From the NCBI GenBank assembly GCA_008727115.1, contig CP044131.1, positions 806,001 through 870,000 of the forward strand: a stretch of DNA of 64,000 nucleotides, written 5' to 3'. The DNA comes from Comamonas testosteroni. Lineage in GTDB: Bacteria > Pseudomonadota > Gammaproteobacteria > Burkholderiales > Burkholderiaceae_C. Shown piece after piece: positions 55,486 to 64,000 of the stretch. The notes under the pieces were generated by a model, which did not search any database, was not told the DNA's origin, and was given only the letters and a program-made list of their open reading frames with translations. The translations under genes and the position numbers were made by a program. The first letter of the stretch is position 1; the number at the start of each line of letters is the position of its first letter.

Positions 55486-56739
55486 ATGCAATTTCCCTAC
55501 GAACTGGCCGTGGGCTGGCGCTATACCCGCGCAGGGCGCGCTACACGCCGCAATGGCTTCATTTCCTTTATTTCGGGTGTCTCCATGCTTGGCATTGCGC
55601 TGGGCGTGGCGGCGCTGATCATTGTGCTGAGCGTGATGAACGGCTTCCAGAAGGAAGTGCGGGATCGCATGCTCAGTGTTGTCTCTCACGTGGAAATTTA
55701 TGCCCCGCAAGGAGCGCCTTTGCCGGATGTGGAGCGCACCATGCGTGAGGCGCGCTCCAACCCCGATGTGGTCGGGGCATCGCCCTTCGTTGCTGCGCAG
55801 GCTTTGCTGGCGCGTGGCGAGGACATGAAGGGCGCTCTGGTGCGCGGCATTGATCCTGCGCACGAGGGTGACGTGACCGATCTTGCCGCCACCAGCGGTG
55901 AAGTGCTCAAGCGCCTGGTGCCTGGTGAGTTCAAGGTGGTGCTGGGCATCGAGCTGGCACGCAGCCTAGGCGTTATCGAAGGGGATGTGATCACCCTGAT
56001 CGCTCCCAGCGGTCAGGTCACCCCGGCAGGTGTTGTGCCGCGCATGAAGCAGATGACGGTGGCCGGCACTTTTGACTCTGGTCACTACGAATATGACTCC
56101 GCCTTGGTGATGCTGCATTACGCGGATGCGCAGCGCATCTTCCGCCTGGAAGGTCCGACCGGCATTCGCCTCAAGCTCAAGGACTTGCATGAAGCTCCTC
56201 GTGTGGCGCATGAGCTGGCCGATACGCTGACGGACAGGCTCTTCATCCGTGACTGGACGCAGCAGAACAAGACCTGGTTTGCCGCTGTGCAGCTTGAAAA
56301 ACGCATGATGTTCATCATCCTGACCCTGATCGTGGCCGTAGCGGCCTTCAATCTGGTGTCCACCCTGGTGATGAGCGTGCAGGACAAGCGTGCCGACATC
56401 GCCATCCTGCGCACCCTGGGTGCCTCGCCCTCGTCCATCATGGGCATCTTCATGGTGCAGGGCGCCATGGTCGGCGTGATTGGAACGTTGGCCGGTCTGG
56501 CGCTGGGGCTGGCGATTGCCTTCAATATCGATGTCATCGTGCCCGCCATCGAGCAGGCCTTGCATGCCAATTTCCTGCCCAAGGACATCTACCTGATCAG
56601 CAAGATGCCCAGCGAGCCGCAATCCACCGACATCGTGCCGATTGCTGTGATTTCCTTGATTCTTTCTTTTGTGGCCACGATTTACCCCAGCTGGCGTGCC
56701 AGCCGCGTGAACCCTGCGGAGGCATTGCGTTATGAATGA
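55486..56739 (+). CDS. lolC: Lipoprotein-releasing system permease LolC/LolE
   Basis: The inner-membrane permease of the Lol complex, which extracts outer-membrane lipoproteins for LolA. It has 417 residues. The N-terminus ([13 protein letters not shown], then [20 protein letters not shown]) is typical, followed by a large periplasmic domain (about 50-260) and three C-terminal membrane segments with the FtsX-like region. The final [16 protein letters not shown] is a family signature. The ATG at 55486 is chosen for its fit to the family N-terminus. Only one permease gene is present, so the complex may be a LolC/E homodimer (LolF-like). The stop overlaps lolD by eight bases. Confidence 0.94.
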   Translation: MQFPYELAVGWRYTRAGRATRRNGFISFISGVSMLGIALGVAALIIVLSVMNGFQKEVRDRMLSVVSHVEIYAPQGAPLPDVERTMREARSNPDVVGASPFVAAQALLARGEDMKGALVRGIDPAHEGDVTDLAATSGEVLKRLVPGEFKVVLGIELARSLGVIEGDVITLIAPSGQVTPAGVVPRMKQMTVAGTFDSGHYEYDSALVMLHYADAQRIFRLEGPTGIRLKLKDLHEAPRVAHELADTLTDRLFIRDWTQQNKTWFAAVQLEKRMMFIILTLIVAVAAFNLVSTLVMSVQDKRADIAILRTLGASPSSIMGIFMVQGAMVGVIGTLAGLALGLAIAFNIDVIVPAIEQALHANFLPKDIYLISKMPSEPQSTDIVPIAVISLILSFVATIYPSWRASRVNPAEALRYE

Positions 56740-57421
56740 TGTTGTGATGGGGCAGACCGTGCTGCAAGCGCAGGGCCTGACCAAGCGCTTTGCCGAAGGC
56801 CGGTTGGATGTGACAGTGCTGCAGGGCGTGGATCTGCAGGTCAGGGCGGGCGAGACGCTGGCGATTGTGGGCGCTTCGGGCTCGGGTAAATCCACTTTGC
56901 TGCACTTGCTGGGCGGGCTTGACGCTCCCACGACGGGCAGCGTCAGTTTGATGGGCCAGCCTTTGCATCAGCTCAGCCCGCAAAAGCAGGGCGTGCTGCG
57001 CAATCGGCACCTGGGCTTCATCTATCAGTTCCACCATCTGCTGGCCGAGTTTTCGGCACAGGAGAATGTGGCCATGCCGCTGCGCATCCGCCGTGATGCC
57101 AAAGAAGATTGCATGGCGCGTGCAGCCGAGATGTTGAGCGCGGTGGGCCTGGGCCAGCGCATGGCGCACCGCCCGGCTGAACTGTCAGGCGGAGAGCGCC
57201 AGCGTGTGGCGATTGCACGTGCTCTGGTTACACGTCCGGCCTGTGTGCTCGCCGACGAGCCCACAGGCAACCTGGATCGCGGCACGGCCGATACGGTGTT
57301 TGCGCTGATGCTGGAGCTGGCCCGCAGTCATGGCACGGCGTTTGTGATGGTCACGCATGACGAGGCTTTGGCGGCGCGTTGCGATCGCATGGTGAAGCTG
57401 GTGCAAGGGCAACTGGCCTGA
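56732..57421 (+). CDS. lolD: Lipoprotein-releasing system ATPase LolD
   Basis: The ATPase of the Lol complex, 229 residues. Walker [10 protein letters not shown] is near residue 50, the signature [15 protein letters not shown] near 150 and Walker [12 protein letters not shown] near 172, followed by the H-loop MVTHDEALA. It lies in an eight-base overlap with lolC and so is translationally coupled. A hairpin terminator follows. Confidence 0.95.
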   Translation: MNDVVMGQTVLQAQGLTKRFAEGRLDVTVLQGVDLQVRAGETLAIVGASGSGKSTLLHLLGGLDAPTTGSVSLMGQPLHQLSPQKQGVLRNRHLGFIYQFHHLLAEFSAQENVAMPLRIRRDAKEDCMARAAEMLSAVGLGQRMAHRPAELSGGERQRVAIARALVTRPACVLADEPTGNLDRGTADTVFALMLELARSHGTAFVMVTHDEALAARCDRMVKLVQGQLA

Positions 57422-57457
57422 GCATTGCGCCAGCCCTCAAGGGTTTGGCTCCCACAG

Positions 57458-57493
57458 TCCCGGCTCATGCGCAATGCAGGAGTCGGGATTTTT
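57458..57493 (+). terminator. Intrinsic terminator of lolCD
   Basis: TCCCGGCTC (57458-57466) pairs with GAGTCGGGA (57480-57488), with one G-U pair, followed by TTTTT. The loop is 13 bases. Confidence 0.85.
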
Positions 57494-57512
57494 GTATTAA
57501 ATTGGCCTGAGA

Positions 57513-57555
57513 TTATTTGTCAGCAAGCGCTGATAGCTGCATTTTTGATAGCGAT
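57513..57555. repeat. Palindromic element A, partial copy inside a gene end
   Basis: Contains CAAGCGCTGATAGCTGCAT, the inverse of the left-arm core (CTATCAGCGCTTG). It overlaps the last ten or so codons and the stop of the PAS chemoreceptor on the minus strand, so it supplies the C-terminal residues [10 protein letters not shown]. Confidence 0.6.
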
Positions 57556-58935
57556 TTCGGCTTGGCTGCGAGCCTGCTGCGTCAATTGGTGTTGATGAGC
57601 GGGGCTTGGGTGGCTGTCTACATCCTGGGCCGTCAGATCGTTTGTCACTTCGCGCAGGCTGGCCGACTGGGCCAGTGAGGTTTGTACGACCTCGCTCATG
57701 ATCTGTGTGACCTGACGCGATGAGCTGACGATTTCAGCCATGGTGGTTCCGGCCTGGCGCACCTGTGTCACGCCCTGTGTGACCTGGGAGACGGAAGCCT
57801 GAATCAGCTGCTTGATTTCCTTGGCTGCTTCGGCACTGTGCTGGGCCAGCTGGCGCACTTCATTGGCCACTACGGCAAAGCCTCGGCCTTGGTCGCCAGC
57901 GCGTGCAGCTTCTACCGCCGCATTGAGCGCCAGCAAATTGGTCTGGAAGGCGATGGAGTCCATCATGCCGATGATGTCGCTGATCTTGCGTGAGCTGGCG
58001 CTGATGGATTCCATGGTATTCACCACCTCCTGAACGGTGCGTCCTCCGGCTTCCGCCACGCTGCAGGCAGCTTGGGCCAGATCATTGGCCTGACGCGCAT
58101 GGTTGGCACTCTCTGTCAGGCCCTCCACCGTGACTCGCAGAGTCTGTGCAGCCGTCACGCGGCGTGTGATGTTGGTGGCATATTTCACGACCTTGAAAGG
58201 CCTGCCCTCAGCATCAAGAATGGGGTTGTAGCTGGCTTCAATCCACACCTGACGACCGCCTTTTCCTATGCGCAGGTATTGGCCGGCGTCGTGGTGGCCC
58301 AGGCTCAGCTTTTGCCAAAAGTGCTGGTATGCAGGACTTTGGCGCTCATGGGCTTGCACAAACATGCTGTGGTGCTTGTCAGTGACATCGTGGAGCGTGT
58401 ACCCCATGGTCTGTAAAAACAGGTCGTTGGCCGTGAGGATGTTGCCGTTCAGATCGAACTCGATGATGGCCTGAACCTTGGCAATGGCTTCGAGCTGGCC
58501 GCGCGCATCGTCTTCATGCTGCTGCTGCTCGGTGATGTCGGTGGCGTACTTGATGACTTTGCGAGGCTTGCCCTGGCTGTCAAAAATCGGGTTGTAACTG
58601 GCCTGAAGCCACACATCCTCGCCCAGGCTGTTGATGCGGCGGTAGCGGCCGCTGTCGTGCACGCCTGCGGCCAGGCGCAGCCAGAACTGCGTGTACTCGG
58701 GAGTCTCTCGGGTTGACTCATCGACGAACATGCGATGGTGCTGACCGACGATCTGAGGCAACTCATAGCCCATGGCGCGCAGAAAGTTCTCATTGGCGGT
58801 GAGTACATGGCCTTGCAGGTCGAATTCGATGACGGCCTGGACCTGATCGAGCGCAGCCAGTTTGCCTTGCATATCGTTTTGCTGGTGGCTTTGGCTCAGA
58901 CGCTGCCAGAGAGAGCTTTGCAGAAGACCTGTCAT
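57520..58935 (-). CDS. Soluble double-PAS methyl-accepting chemotaxis protein
   Basis: A 471-residue chemoreceptor without any membrane segment. Two similar PAS domains (about 25-140 and 150-265; [20 protein letters not shown] and [20 protein letters not shown]) precede a short signalling domain with [20 protein letters not shown] and [19 protein letters not shown]. The PAS-PAS duplication resembles Aer/McpB-type energy or redox sensors, which may bind heme or FAD; the cofactor is not evident. No CheR pentapeptide is present. The C-terminus ([10 protein letters not shown]) is formed by a palindromic element, and may be a truncated or replaced tail. Confidence 0.92.
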   Translation of the reverse strand: MTGLLQSSLWQRLSQSHQQNDMQGKLAALDQVQAVIEFDLQGHVLTANENFLRAMGYELPQIVGQHHRMFVDESTRETPEYTQFWLRLAAGVHDSGRYRRINSLGEDVWLQASYNPIFDSQGKPRKVIKYATDITEQQQHEDDARGQLEAIAKVQAIIEFDLNGNILTANDLFLQTMGYTLHDVTDKHHSMFVQAHERQSPAYQHFWQKLSLGHHDAGQYLRIGKGGRQVWIEASYNPILDAEGRPFKVVKYATNITRRVTAAQTLRVTVEGLTESANHARQANDLAQAACSVAEAGGRTVQEVVNTMESISASSRKISDIIGMMDSIAFQTNLLALNAAVEAARAGDQGRGFAVVANEVRQLAQHSAEAAKEIKQLIQASVSQVTQGVTQVRQAGTTMAEIVSSSRQVTQIMSEVVQTSLAQSASLREVTNDLTAQDVDSHPSPAHQHQLTQQARSQAEIAIKNAAISAC

Positions 58936-59105
58936 AACTGCTCCTTGGGCAAGTCGATGAGGGCATGTAGGGCGAAGTTGCTTTATGTTTTGTTTGTTTC
59001 AATTTGTTTTTTGTAGGACGAATGAGGATCTTGGTTGTAGGCGCTTGCCGGCTCATTGCCGGGTCTCGCAAGTTGCCAGTTCGCAAGTCGGTGCATGATG
59101 TGCAG

Positions 59106-59942
59106 ATGCCAATCTGGATAGATACCCATTGCCACCTGGATGCAGCCGAGTTCGATGTGGATCGTGAGGCGGCTCGAATCGCTGCACGTGCCGTTGGTGT
59201 GCAGCATGTGGTGATTCCCGCAGTGCAGCGCAGCCACTGGCAGAGCGTGATTGAGTTTGCGCATCAGCATGGCGACAGCTATGCGTTGGGCATTCATCCG
59301 CTGTACACGCCTGGTGCACAGCAGTCTGATATCGCGGTGCTGCGAGAGTTGCTGGGCCGGCAGCGCAGCGATCCGCACCTGGTGGCCGTCGGGGAGATTG
59401 GTCTGGATTTCTTTGTGCCGGGCCTGGATGCCGAACGCCAGATCTGGTTTTACGAACAACAGATACAACTGGCGCGTGAGTTTGATTTGCCCGTCATCCT
59501 GCATGTGCGCAAGAGCAGTGACCGGCTGCTCAAGACGCTGCGCCAGCACAAGGTGGTGGGCGGTATTGCCCATGCTTTCAATGGCAGCGCCCAGCAGGCG
59601 CAAGCCTTCATCGACCTGGGTTTCAAGCTGGGTTTTGGTGGCGCAGTGACGTATGACCGCGCGCTCAAACTGCGTGAGCTGGCGGCCAGCCTGCCGCTGT
59701 CGGCGCTGGTGATGGAAACCGATGCGCCCGATATTCCGCCGCACTGGCTCTACACCACCGCCAAGCAGCGCGCAGCAGGCCAGAGCCAGGGCCGCAATAG
59801 TCCGGCCGAGTTGCCGCGCATTGCAGCCCAGGTGGCACAGTTGCGCGGCATCAGTGCCGAGGCGCTGGCCCAGGCCAGCACGGCCAATGCCCAGCAGGTG
59901 CTGGGTCTGCCCATGCGGAATATGCAAGAAATTGGCCTCTAA
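59106..59942 (+). CDS. TatD family metal-dependent hydrolase
   Basis: A 278-residue TIM-barrel hydrolase. DTHCHLDAAEFDVDREAA at the N-terminus provides the HxH metal site; GIHPLYT, AVGEIGLDFF, PVILHVRKS, GIAHAFNGS and METDAPDIPP follow in the family order. TatD enzymes are 3'-5' exonucleases or related phosphoesterases acting on DNA. The ATG at 59106 (MPIWIDTHCHLD) is preferred over an upstream start that would add an unusual leader. It is divergent from the soluble chemoreceptor gene. A short palindromic element starts within its last codon region. Confidence 0.92.
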   Translation: MPIWIDTHCHLDAAEFDVDREAARIAARAVGVQHVVIPAVQRSHWQSVIEFAHQHGDSYALGIHPLYTPGAQQSDIAVLRELLGRQRSDPHLVAVGEIGLDFFVPGLDAERQIWFYEQQIQLAREFDLPVILHVRKSSDRLLKTLRQHKVVGGIAHAFNGSAQQAQAFIDLGFKLGFGGAVTYDRALKLRELAASLPLSALVMETDAPDIPPHWLYTTAKQRAAGQSQGRNSPAELPRIAAQVAQLRGISAEALAQASTANAQQVLGLPMRNMQEIGL

Positions 59943-59980
59943 CCCATAGCTGATAAGCGCAAGAAGCTATTGTTTTGAAT
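59938..59980. repeat. Palindromic element A, short copy at a gene end
   Basis: CTAACCCATAGCTGATAAGCGC continues into AAGAAGCTATTGTTTTGAA. It is a compressed version: the two inner core motifs (ATAGCTGATAAGCGC and the inverted GCGCAAGAAGCTAT) overlap. It begins within the TatD stop codon region. It matches the copy at 8808-8851. Confidence 0.65.
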
Positions 59981-60026
59981 AGCGCTGTCCAGCGCAGGCC
60001 GATGGCAGCTAGGCGACAATCGCCCC

Positions 60027-60566
60027 ATGTCCAAAGATCGCACCACGCCCAATTCCGCTCCCGAGCCAGTTCGCTGGCAGGGACTGGCTGCGGTGGCTGA
60101 TGAGCGCACCCAGGCGCTGGTGCTGGGCAGCTTTCCCGGTGTGCGTTCGCTGCAGCTGCAGCAGTACTACGCCCATCCGCAAAACCAGTTCTGGCGCTTG
60201 CTGCAGGCCCTGTGGCCCCAGCATGCTCAGCCGCCGCGGGGCGATTACGCGGGGCGCTGCGAATGGCTGCTGGCGCGGGGCCTGGGGCTGTGGGATGTCT
60301 ATGACAGCTGCGAGCGCGAAGGCAGTCTGGACAGCGCCATTCGCGCTGCTCAGGTCAATGACTTTGCGGAGTTGCGCCAGCGCTGCCCACACTTGCAGCT
60401 GGCGCTGCACAACGGCGGCGAGAGCTACAAACATGCGCGGCAGACCGAGGCCTTGGGGCTGACGGCGATCAAGCTGCCTTCGACCAGTCCGGCCAATGCC
60501 AGCTGGTCATTCGAAAAAAAACTGCAGGCCTGGCGCGAGGCATTGAGCGCGCATGGCCTGCTTTGA
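60027..60566 (+). CDS. DNA-deoxyinosine glycosylase (uracil-DNA glycosylase superfamily)
   Basis: A 179-residue member of the UDG superfamily branch that removes hypoxanthine (deoxyinosine) from DNA. LVLGSFPGVRSLQLQQYYAH near residue 31 contains the water-activating loop, and AHPQNQFW near 47 and LWDVYDSCEREGSLDSAI near 90 are characteristic. The substrate loop LPSTSPANASW is near residue 152. It lies between tatD and a spermidine-synthase-like gene, which follows within 20 bases. Confidence 0.85.
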   Translation: MSKDRTTPNSAPEPVRWQGLAAVADERTQALVLGSFPGVRSLQLQQYYAHPQNQFWRLLQALWPQHAQPPRGDYAGRCEWLLARGLGLWDVYDSCEREGSLDSAIRAAQVNDFAELRQRCPHLQLALHNGGESYKHARQTEALGLTAIKLPSTSPANASWSFEKKLQAWREALSAHGLL

Positions 60567-60581
60567 ATATTGGTGAGAAAC

Positions 60582-61439
60582 GTGATTCGTAAAACCCGTG
60601 GCGGTGCCAAGTCCGCACAAGACAAGAATGCGCAGGCTATGCCTGAGTTGCCCGAAGTCAGCGTCTCCGATGACGGCGATGTGCGCTATCTGCACTTGGG
60701 AACGCCCTGGGTGCAGGGCTCCATGCGCATACGCGACCCTTTCGATATAGACCTCGAGTATGTGCAGCGCATGATGGGCTGGCTGCTGTTTGTCGATCCC
60801 ACCGAAGTGCCCAAGATGCATGCCATGCAACTGGGCCTGGGCGCTGCGGCAATCACCAAGTTCTGCCACAAGAAGCTGCGCACCAAGACCACGGCGATTG
60901 AGCTGAACCCGCAGGTGCTGGCTGTGTGCCGCAGCTGGTTCAAGCTGCCGCCCGACAGCAGTACGCTGCAGGTGGTGCTGGCCGATGCGGCGCAGGAGAT
61001 CAAGAAGCCCGAATGGCAGGGCACGGTGGATGCACTGGCGGTGGATCTGTACGACCACGAAGCCGCAGCACCGGTGCTGGACAGCGCGGAGTTCTATGTC
61101 GATTGCCGCAACCTATTGGCCGAAGACGGCATCATGACCGTCAATCTGTTTGGCCGCTCGTCGAGCTTTGACAAGAGTCTGGACCAGATGGCGCAGGCCT
61201 TTGGTGAAGACGCGCTCTGGGCCTTTCGCCCCACGCGCGAAGGCAATACCGTGGTGCTGGCCCAGCGCACACCGCGTGTGCTGCAGGGCGCGGAGCTGGA
61301 AGCGGCTTGCGACCAGGTGCAGGCCCGCTGGGACTTGAACACCACGCGCTGGGCCAAGGTGTTTGTGCCGGCGCGGGATGCGGAGGCCGGCAGCAAGGTG
61401 GCCAAGCTCAAGCGTATCGGCCACAGCGCCGCCGACTGA
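60582..61439 (+). CDS. Spermidine synthase-like methyltransferase-fold protein
   Basis: A 285-residue cytoplasmic protein with the spermidine/spermine synthase fold. LGLGAAAITKFCHKKLR near residue 85 is the nucleotide-binding glycine loop, TTAIELNPQVLAVCRSWF follows, and VVLADAAQEI and ALAVDLYDHEAAAP supply later conserved acids. The protein lacks the usual N-terminal beta domain and the canonical GGGDGG loop, so polyamine synthesis is doubtful. The start is uncertain: TTG 60570, GTG 60573 or GTG 60582; the last has GGTGAG four bases upstream. It is probably co-transcribed with the glycosylase gene. Confidence 0.8.
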   Translation: MIRKTRGGAKSAQDKNAQAMPELPEVSVSDDGDVRYLHLGTPWVQGSMRIRDPFDIDLEYVQRMMGWLLFVDPTEVPKMHAMQLGLGAAAITKFCHKKLRTKTTAIELNPQVLAVCRSWFKLPPDSSTLQVVLADAAQEIKKPEWQGTVDALAVDLYDHEAAAPVLDSAEFYVDCRNLLAEDGIMTVNLFGRSSSFDKSLDQMAQAFGEDALWAFRPTREGNTVVLAQRTPRVLQGAELEAACDQVQARWDLNTTRWAKVFVPARDAEAGSKVAKLKRIGHSAAD

Positions 61440-61592
61440 CGGCATAGGCGACGTCTCGGGCTGTAGCGCGGCAGTGCAGGCATTTGCGCTGCATCAGCGG
61501 CGTGGTGCTTGGTCGCTGGCTCTGGCGTGGAGTTGCAGAGACTCAGAGCTGATGGCGGTACAGTCAAGGCAATTTTGTTGCCCTAGCCTGCC

Positions 61593-63395
61593 ATGTCATT
61601 GACTGCTAACTCCTTGCCTTCGACCATCAAGCCCGCTCTTCATCAGGGGCCGCTGGACTGGCGCATGCTGGTGCAATGGCTGCAGGAGGATGGCGTCATC
61701 ACGGCGCAGGAGGCCGAGCGTACGGTGGCGCGCTGTTCCTCCGCAGAAAGCGCGCAGCTGCCGTTGGTGCGCCTGGCCAACGTCGGGGTGGTCAGTGTGC
61801 AGACCAAGCAGCCGCTGGATCTGGAAACCCTGACCCAATATCTGGCACAGCGCAGTGGCCTGGCCTATCTGCGTATCGACCCTCTGCGCGTGGATGTGGG
61901 CCGTGTGGGCGAGGTCATGAGCGCAAGCTATGCCGAGCGGCACAAGGTCTTGCCCGTGCAGGTGACAGCCAAGGAAGTGGTGATCGCCACGGCCGAACCC
62001 TTCATCATCGACTGGGTCGGTGAAGTGGAACGCCAGGCGCGCCGCAGCGTGCGCTGTGTAGTGGCCAATCCGCAGGACATCAAGCGCTATACGGCAGAGT
62101 TCTTTGCGCTGGCCAAGTCGGTACGTGCTGCGGAAAAAGCCGGTGGCGCAGCAGGCGGTGCCAGCTTTGAGCAACTGGTGGAGCTGGGCAAGAGCAACAA
62201 GCAGCTGGACGCCAACGACCAGGGAGTGGTCAAGGTGGTGGACTGGCTGTGGCAGTACGCGTTTGACCAGCGAGCCAGCGATATCCACCTGGAGCCGCGC
62301 CGCGAGCAAGGCGTGATCCGCTTTCGTATCGACGGCGTGCTGCACCCGGTCTATCAGATGCCCATGGGGGTGCTCAATGCCATGGTGGCACGCGTCAAGC
62401 TGCTGGGCCGCATGGACGTGGTCGAAAAGCGCCGGCCGCTGGATGGCCGTATCAAGACGCGCAACCCGCGTGGCGAAGAAGTGGAAATGCGTTTGTCCAC
62501 GCTGCCCACGGCCTTTGGCGAGAAGATGGTGATGCGTATCTTCGACCCGGAAAATACCGTCAAGAATCTCGATGCACTGGGCTTCAGCGCCCATGATGCG
62601 CAGCGCTGGGAAGAGCTGGTCAAGCGCCCACACGGCATCATTCTGGTCACGGGGCCAACGGGCTCCGGCAAGACCACGACGTTGTACTCCACGCTCAAGC
62701 GCGTGGCGACCGAAGAGGTGAACGTCAGCACGGTGGAGGATCCCATCGAAATGATCGAGGCCAGCTTCAACCAGACGCAGGTGCAGCCTCAGCTCGATTT
62801 CACCTTTACCGAAGGCCTGCGTGCTCTGATGCGTCAGGACCCGGACATCATCATGGTGGGGGAGATTCGCGACCTGGCCACGGCCGAGATGGCGGTGCAG
62901 GCCGCGCTGACCGGGCATTTGGTGTTCTCCACCTTGCACACCAATGACGCACCCAGTGCAGTCAGCCGCCTGATGGAGCTGGGCATCCCTTCGTATCTGA
63001 TCAATGCCACCTTGCTGGGCGTGTTGGCCCAGCGCCTGGTGCGCACGTTGTGCCCCAGCTGCAAGCAGCGTGATGAAGATGGTAGGCCCGAGGAGTTGGC
63101 CGAGTCGATCAAGCCCTGGAAACTGAACGGCAGCTACCAGCCCTACAAGCCCGTGGGCTGCGAGGATTGCCGTTTGACAGGCTACCGTGGTCGCATGGGT
63201 TTGTATGAGCTGCTGGTAGTGAGTGAAGCCCTCAAGAAGCAGATTCACGATGCTCCGTCCATGGACGCATTACGCCGTCAGGCTGTGCAAGATGGCATGC
63301 GACCTCTGCGCCTTGCCGGTGCATTGCGTGTGGCAGAGGGGGCAACTACCTTGACGGAGGTGTTGGCTTGTACACCGTTGATGAGCGAAATCTGA
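61593..63395 (+). CDS. GspE/PilB-family secretion ATPase, stand-alone
   Basis: A 600-residue hexameric ATPase of type II secretion or type IV pilus assembly type. An N-terminal GspE_N/MshEN domain (about 20-165) precedes the RecA-like core. Walker A GPTGSGKTTT is at about 353-362, the Asp box FTEGLRALMRQDPDIIMVGE at about 405-430, and the His box near HLVFSTLHTNDAP. The tetracysteine zinc site is CPSC (about 488) and CEDC (about 523). No other secretion or pilus genes are nearby, so its partner is elsewhere. Confidence 0.93.
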   Translation: MSLTANSLPSTIKPALHQGPLDWRMLVQWLQEDGVITAQEAERTVARCSSAESAQLPLVRLANVGVVSVQTKQPLDLETLTQYLAQRSGLAYLRIDPLRVDVGRVGEVMSASYAERHKVLPVQVTAKEVVIATAEPFIIDWVGEVERQARRSVRCVVANPQDIKRYTAEFFALAKSVRAAEKAGGAAGGASFEQLVELGKSNKQLDANDQGVVKVVDWLWQYAFDQRASDIHLEPRREQGVIRFRIDGVLHPVYQMPMGVLNAMVARVKLLGRMDVVEKRRPLDGRIKTRNPRGEEVEMRLSTLPTAFGEKMVMRIFDPENTVKNLDALGFSAHDAQRWEELVKRPHGIILVTGPTGSGKTTTLYSTLKRVATEEVNVSTVEDPIEMIEASFNQTQVQPQLDFTFTEGLRALMRQDPDIIMVGEIRDLATAEMAVQAALTGHLVFSTLHTNDAPSAVSRLMELGIPSYLINATLLGVLAQRLVRTLCPSCKQRDEDGRPEELAESIKPWKLNGSYQPYKPVGCEDCRLTGYRGRMGLYELLVVSEALKKQIHDAPSMDALRRQAVQDGMRPLRLAGALRVAEGATTLTEVLACTPLMSEI

Positions 63396-63595
63396 CGCAG
63401 GTGTGTGAGCAAATACTTTTCTCGGGTGGCAGCAAGGAAAGCCTGAGTTTTCTGAGTGCTAGTTGCTGTACATCCATATCAAACGTCGGCATTAGGGTAA
63501 GCCCTTTGTAGGTGGAATCCACATCAGTTTGGCTTTTGTATGAAACGAGAATCGCAAAGTCGTGATTTCCGTAAGGAGACGTTTTGTGAAAATCA

Positions 63596-64000
63596 AGAGC
63601 CAAAAAGACTTTTTCTCCGGTCTGATGTTCTTGGTTGTCGGCCTCGCTTTTGCGATCGGCGCAACCAACTACACCATTGGCACCGGCGCCCGCATGGGAC
63701 CTGGTTACTTTCCGTTGATCCTGGGTGTGCTGATGGCCATTCTGGGTACTGCTATCTGTGTTGGTGGTCTGTCCAAGGGCCCCTCTGATGGCGACAAGAT
63801 CGGTAAGTGGGCATGGAAGCAGGTGTTCTTCATCCTGGCAGCCAACTTTGCCTTCGGCATTTTGTTGGTCGGCGTTCCCGGTCTGGGCATTCCCCAGTTC
63901 GGTCTGATCATTGCTATCTATGCATTGGTCTTCATCGCCAGCCTGGGCGGCCATAGTTTCAACTTCAAGGAAACAGCAGTTCTGGCCACCATCCTGGCCG
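63596..64000 (+). CDS. tctB: Tripartite tricarboxylate transporter small subunit TctB, partial
   Basis: The start of a four-helix inner-membrane subunit of the TTT transporter; 135 residues are visible and the frame runs off the window. The GTG start is preceded by AAGGAGAC at optimal spacing. FSGLMFLVVGLAFAIGATNY, MGPGYFPLILGVLMAILG and IGLGIP-type text (VPGLGIPQFGLIIAIYALVF) are TctB-like. A tctA gene probably follows beyond the window, and a Bug receptor gene may be there or be the one at 53786. Codon use is markedly biased towards frequent codons. Confidence 0.88.

Noticed and set aside
58936-59003. Sigma-28 promoter for the soluble PAS chemoreceptor
   Set aside because: TAAAGCAA occurs on the right strand but no acceptable GCCGATAA partner lies at 11-base spacing.
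61596-63248. 550-codon minus-strand frame opposite the GspE/PilB ATPase
   Set aside because: His/Gln-rich antisense shadow of a clear ATPase gene.

Overview
The window looks like chromosomal backbone DNA from a betaproteobacterium of the family Comamonadaceae, most likely Comamonas (possibly near C. testosteroni). The reasons are high GC, betaproteobacterial gene orders (lolB-ispE-tRNA-prs-rplY-pth; nadK/hrcA with recN; yciV-yciO near M50-trpS), a Bug-type tripartite-transport receptor, and two families of short structured intergenic repeats that I associate from memory with this family. I see no prophage, insertion sequence, integron or CRISPR array. Identifications come from reading protein motifs; no database search was run.

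Layout. 1-9.5 kb (+): the end of a sodium:solute symporter, then an FmdB-type zinc ribbon, a DUF502 membrane protein, aspS, a CsgG-like lipoprotein, NudB, an EEP-family nuclease/phosphatase, folE and two exporters (DMT and LysE families). 9.6-15 kb (-): a complete peptide-type ABC importer (two permeases, two ATPases, binding protein last). 15.3-21.6 kb: a YfhL-type ferredoxin (+), then a minus-strand housekeeping run: pth, rplY, prs, tRNA-Gln, ispE, lolB and a TPR protein. 21.6-25.8 kb (+): mutM, a dynamin-like GTPase and mutY. 26-33.6 kb (-): nadK, recN, rapZ and creB-creC-creD with a small extra ORF. A perfect CreB box lies in front of creD. 33.6-35 kb (+): hrcA and two tRNA genes (CAU and ACG anticodons).

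35-40 kb (-): a CHASE2 sensor kinase, a secreted LysM/FecR protein and an OmpR-type regulator, probably one envelope-sensing module. 40-45.5 kb: trpS with a C-terminal extension, an M50 protease, a small membrane protein, yciO and yciV (all -), interrupted by a chemoreceptor gene on the + strand. 45.6-49.5 kb (+): two tandem chemoreceptors with identical signalling cores and different sensors. The first has a near-consensus sigma-28 promoter. 49.6-55.4 kb: recJ, an RpfE-like protein, a sulfatase and a Bug receptor (all -), divergent from a MarR regulator. 55.5-64 kb: lolC-lolD (+), a soluble double-PAS chemoreceptor (-), TatD, a deoxyinosine glycosylase, a spermidine-synthase-like protein, a stand-alone GspE/PilB ATPase, and the start of a tctB gene cut by the window end.

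The most unusual material is non-coding or contextual. A dispersed palindromic element (nine full or partial copies) supplies coding sequence to gene ends in places. A second repeat sits behind several stop codons. A dynamin-like GTPase gene lies between the two 8-oxoguanine repair glycosylase genes and is tightly coupled to mutY. The CHASE2/LysM-FecR/regulator trio, and the chemoreceptor pair with identical cores, also stand out.
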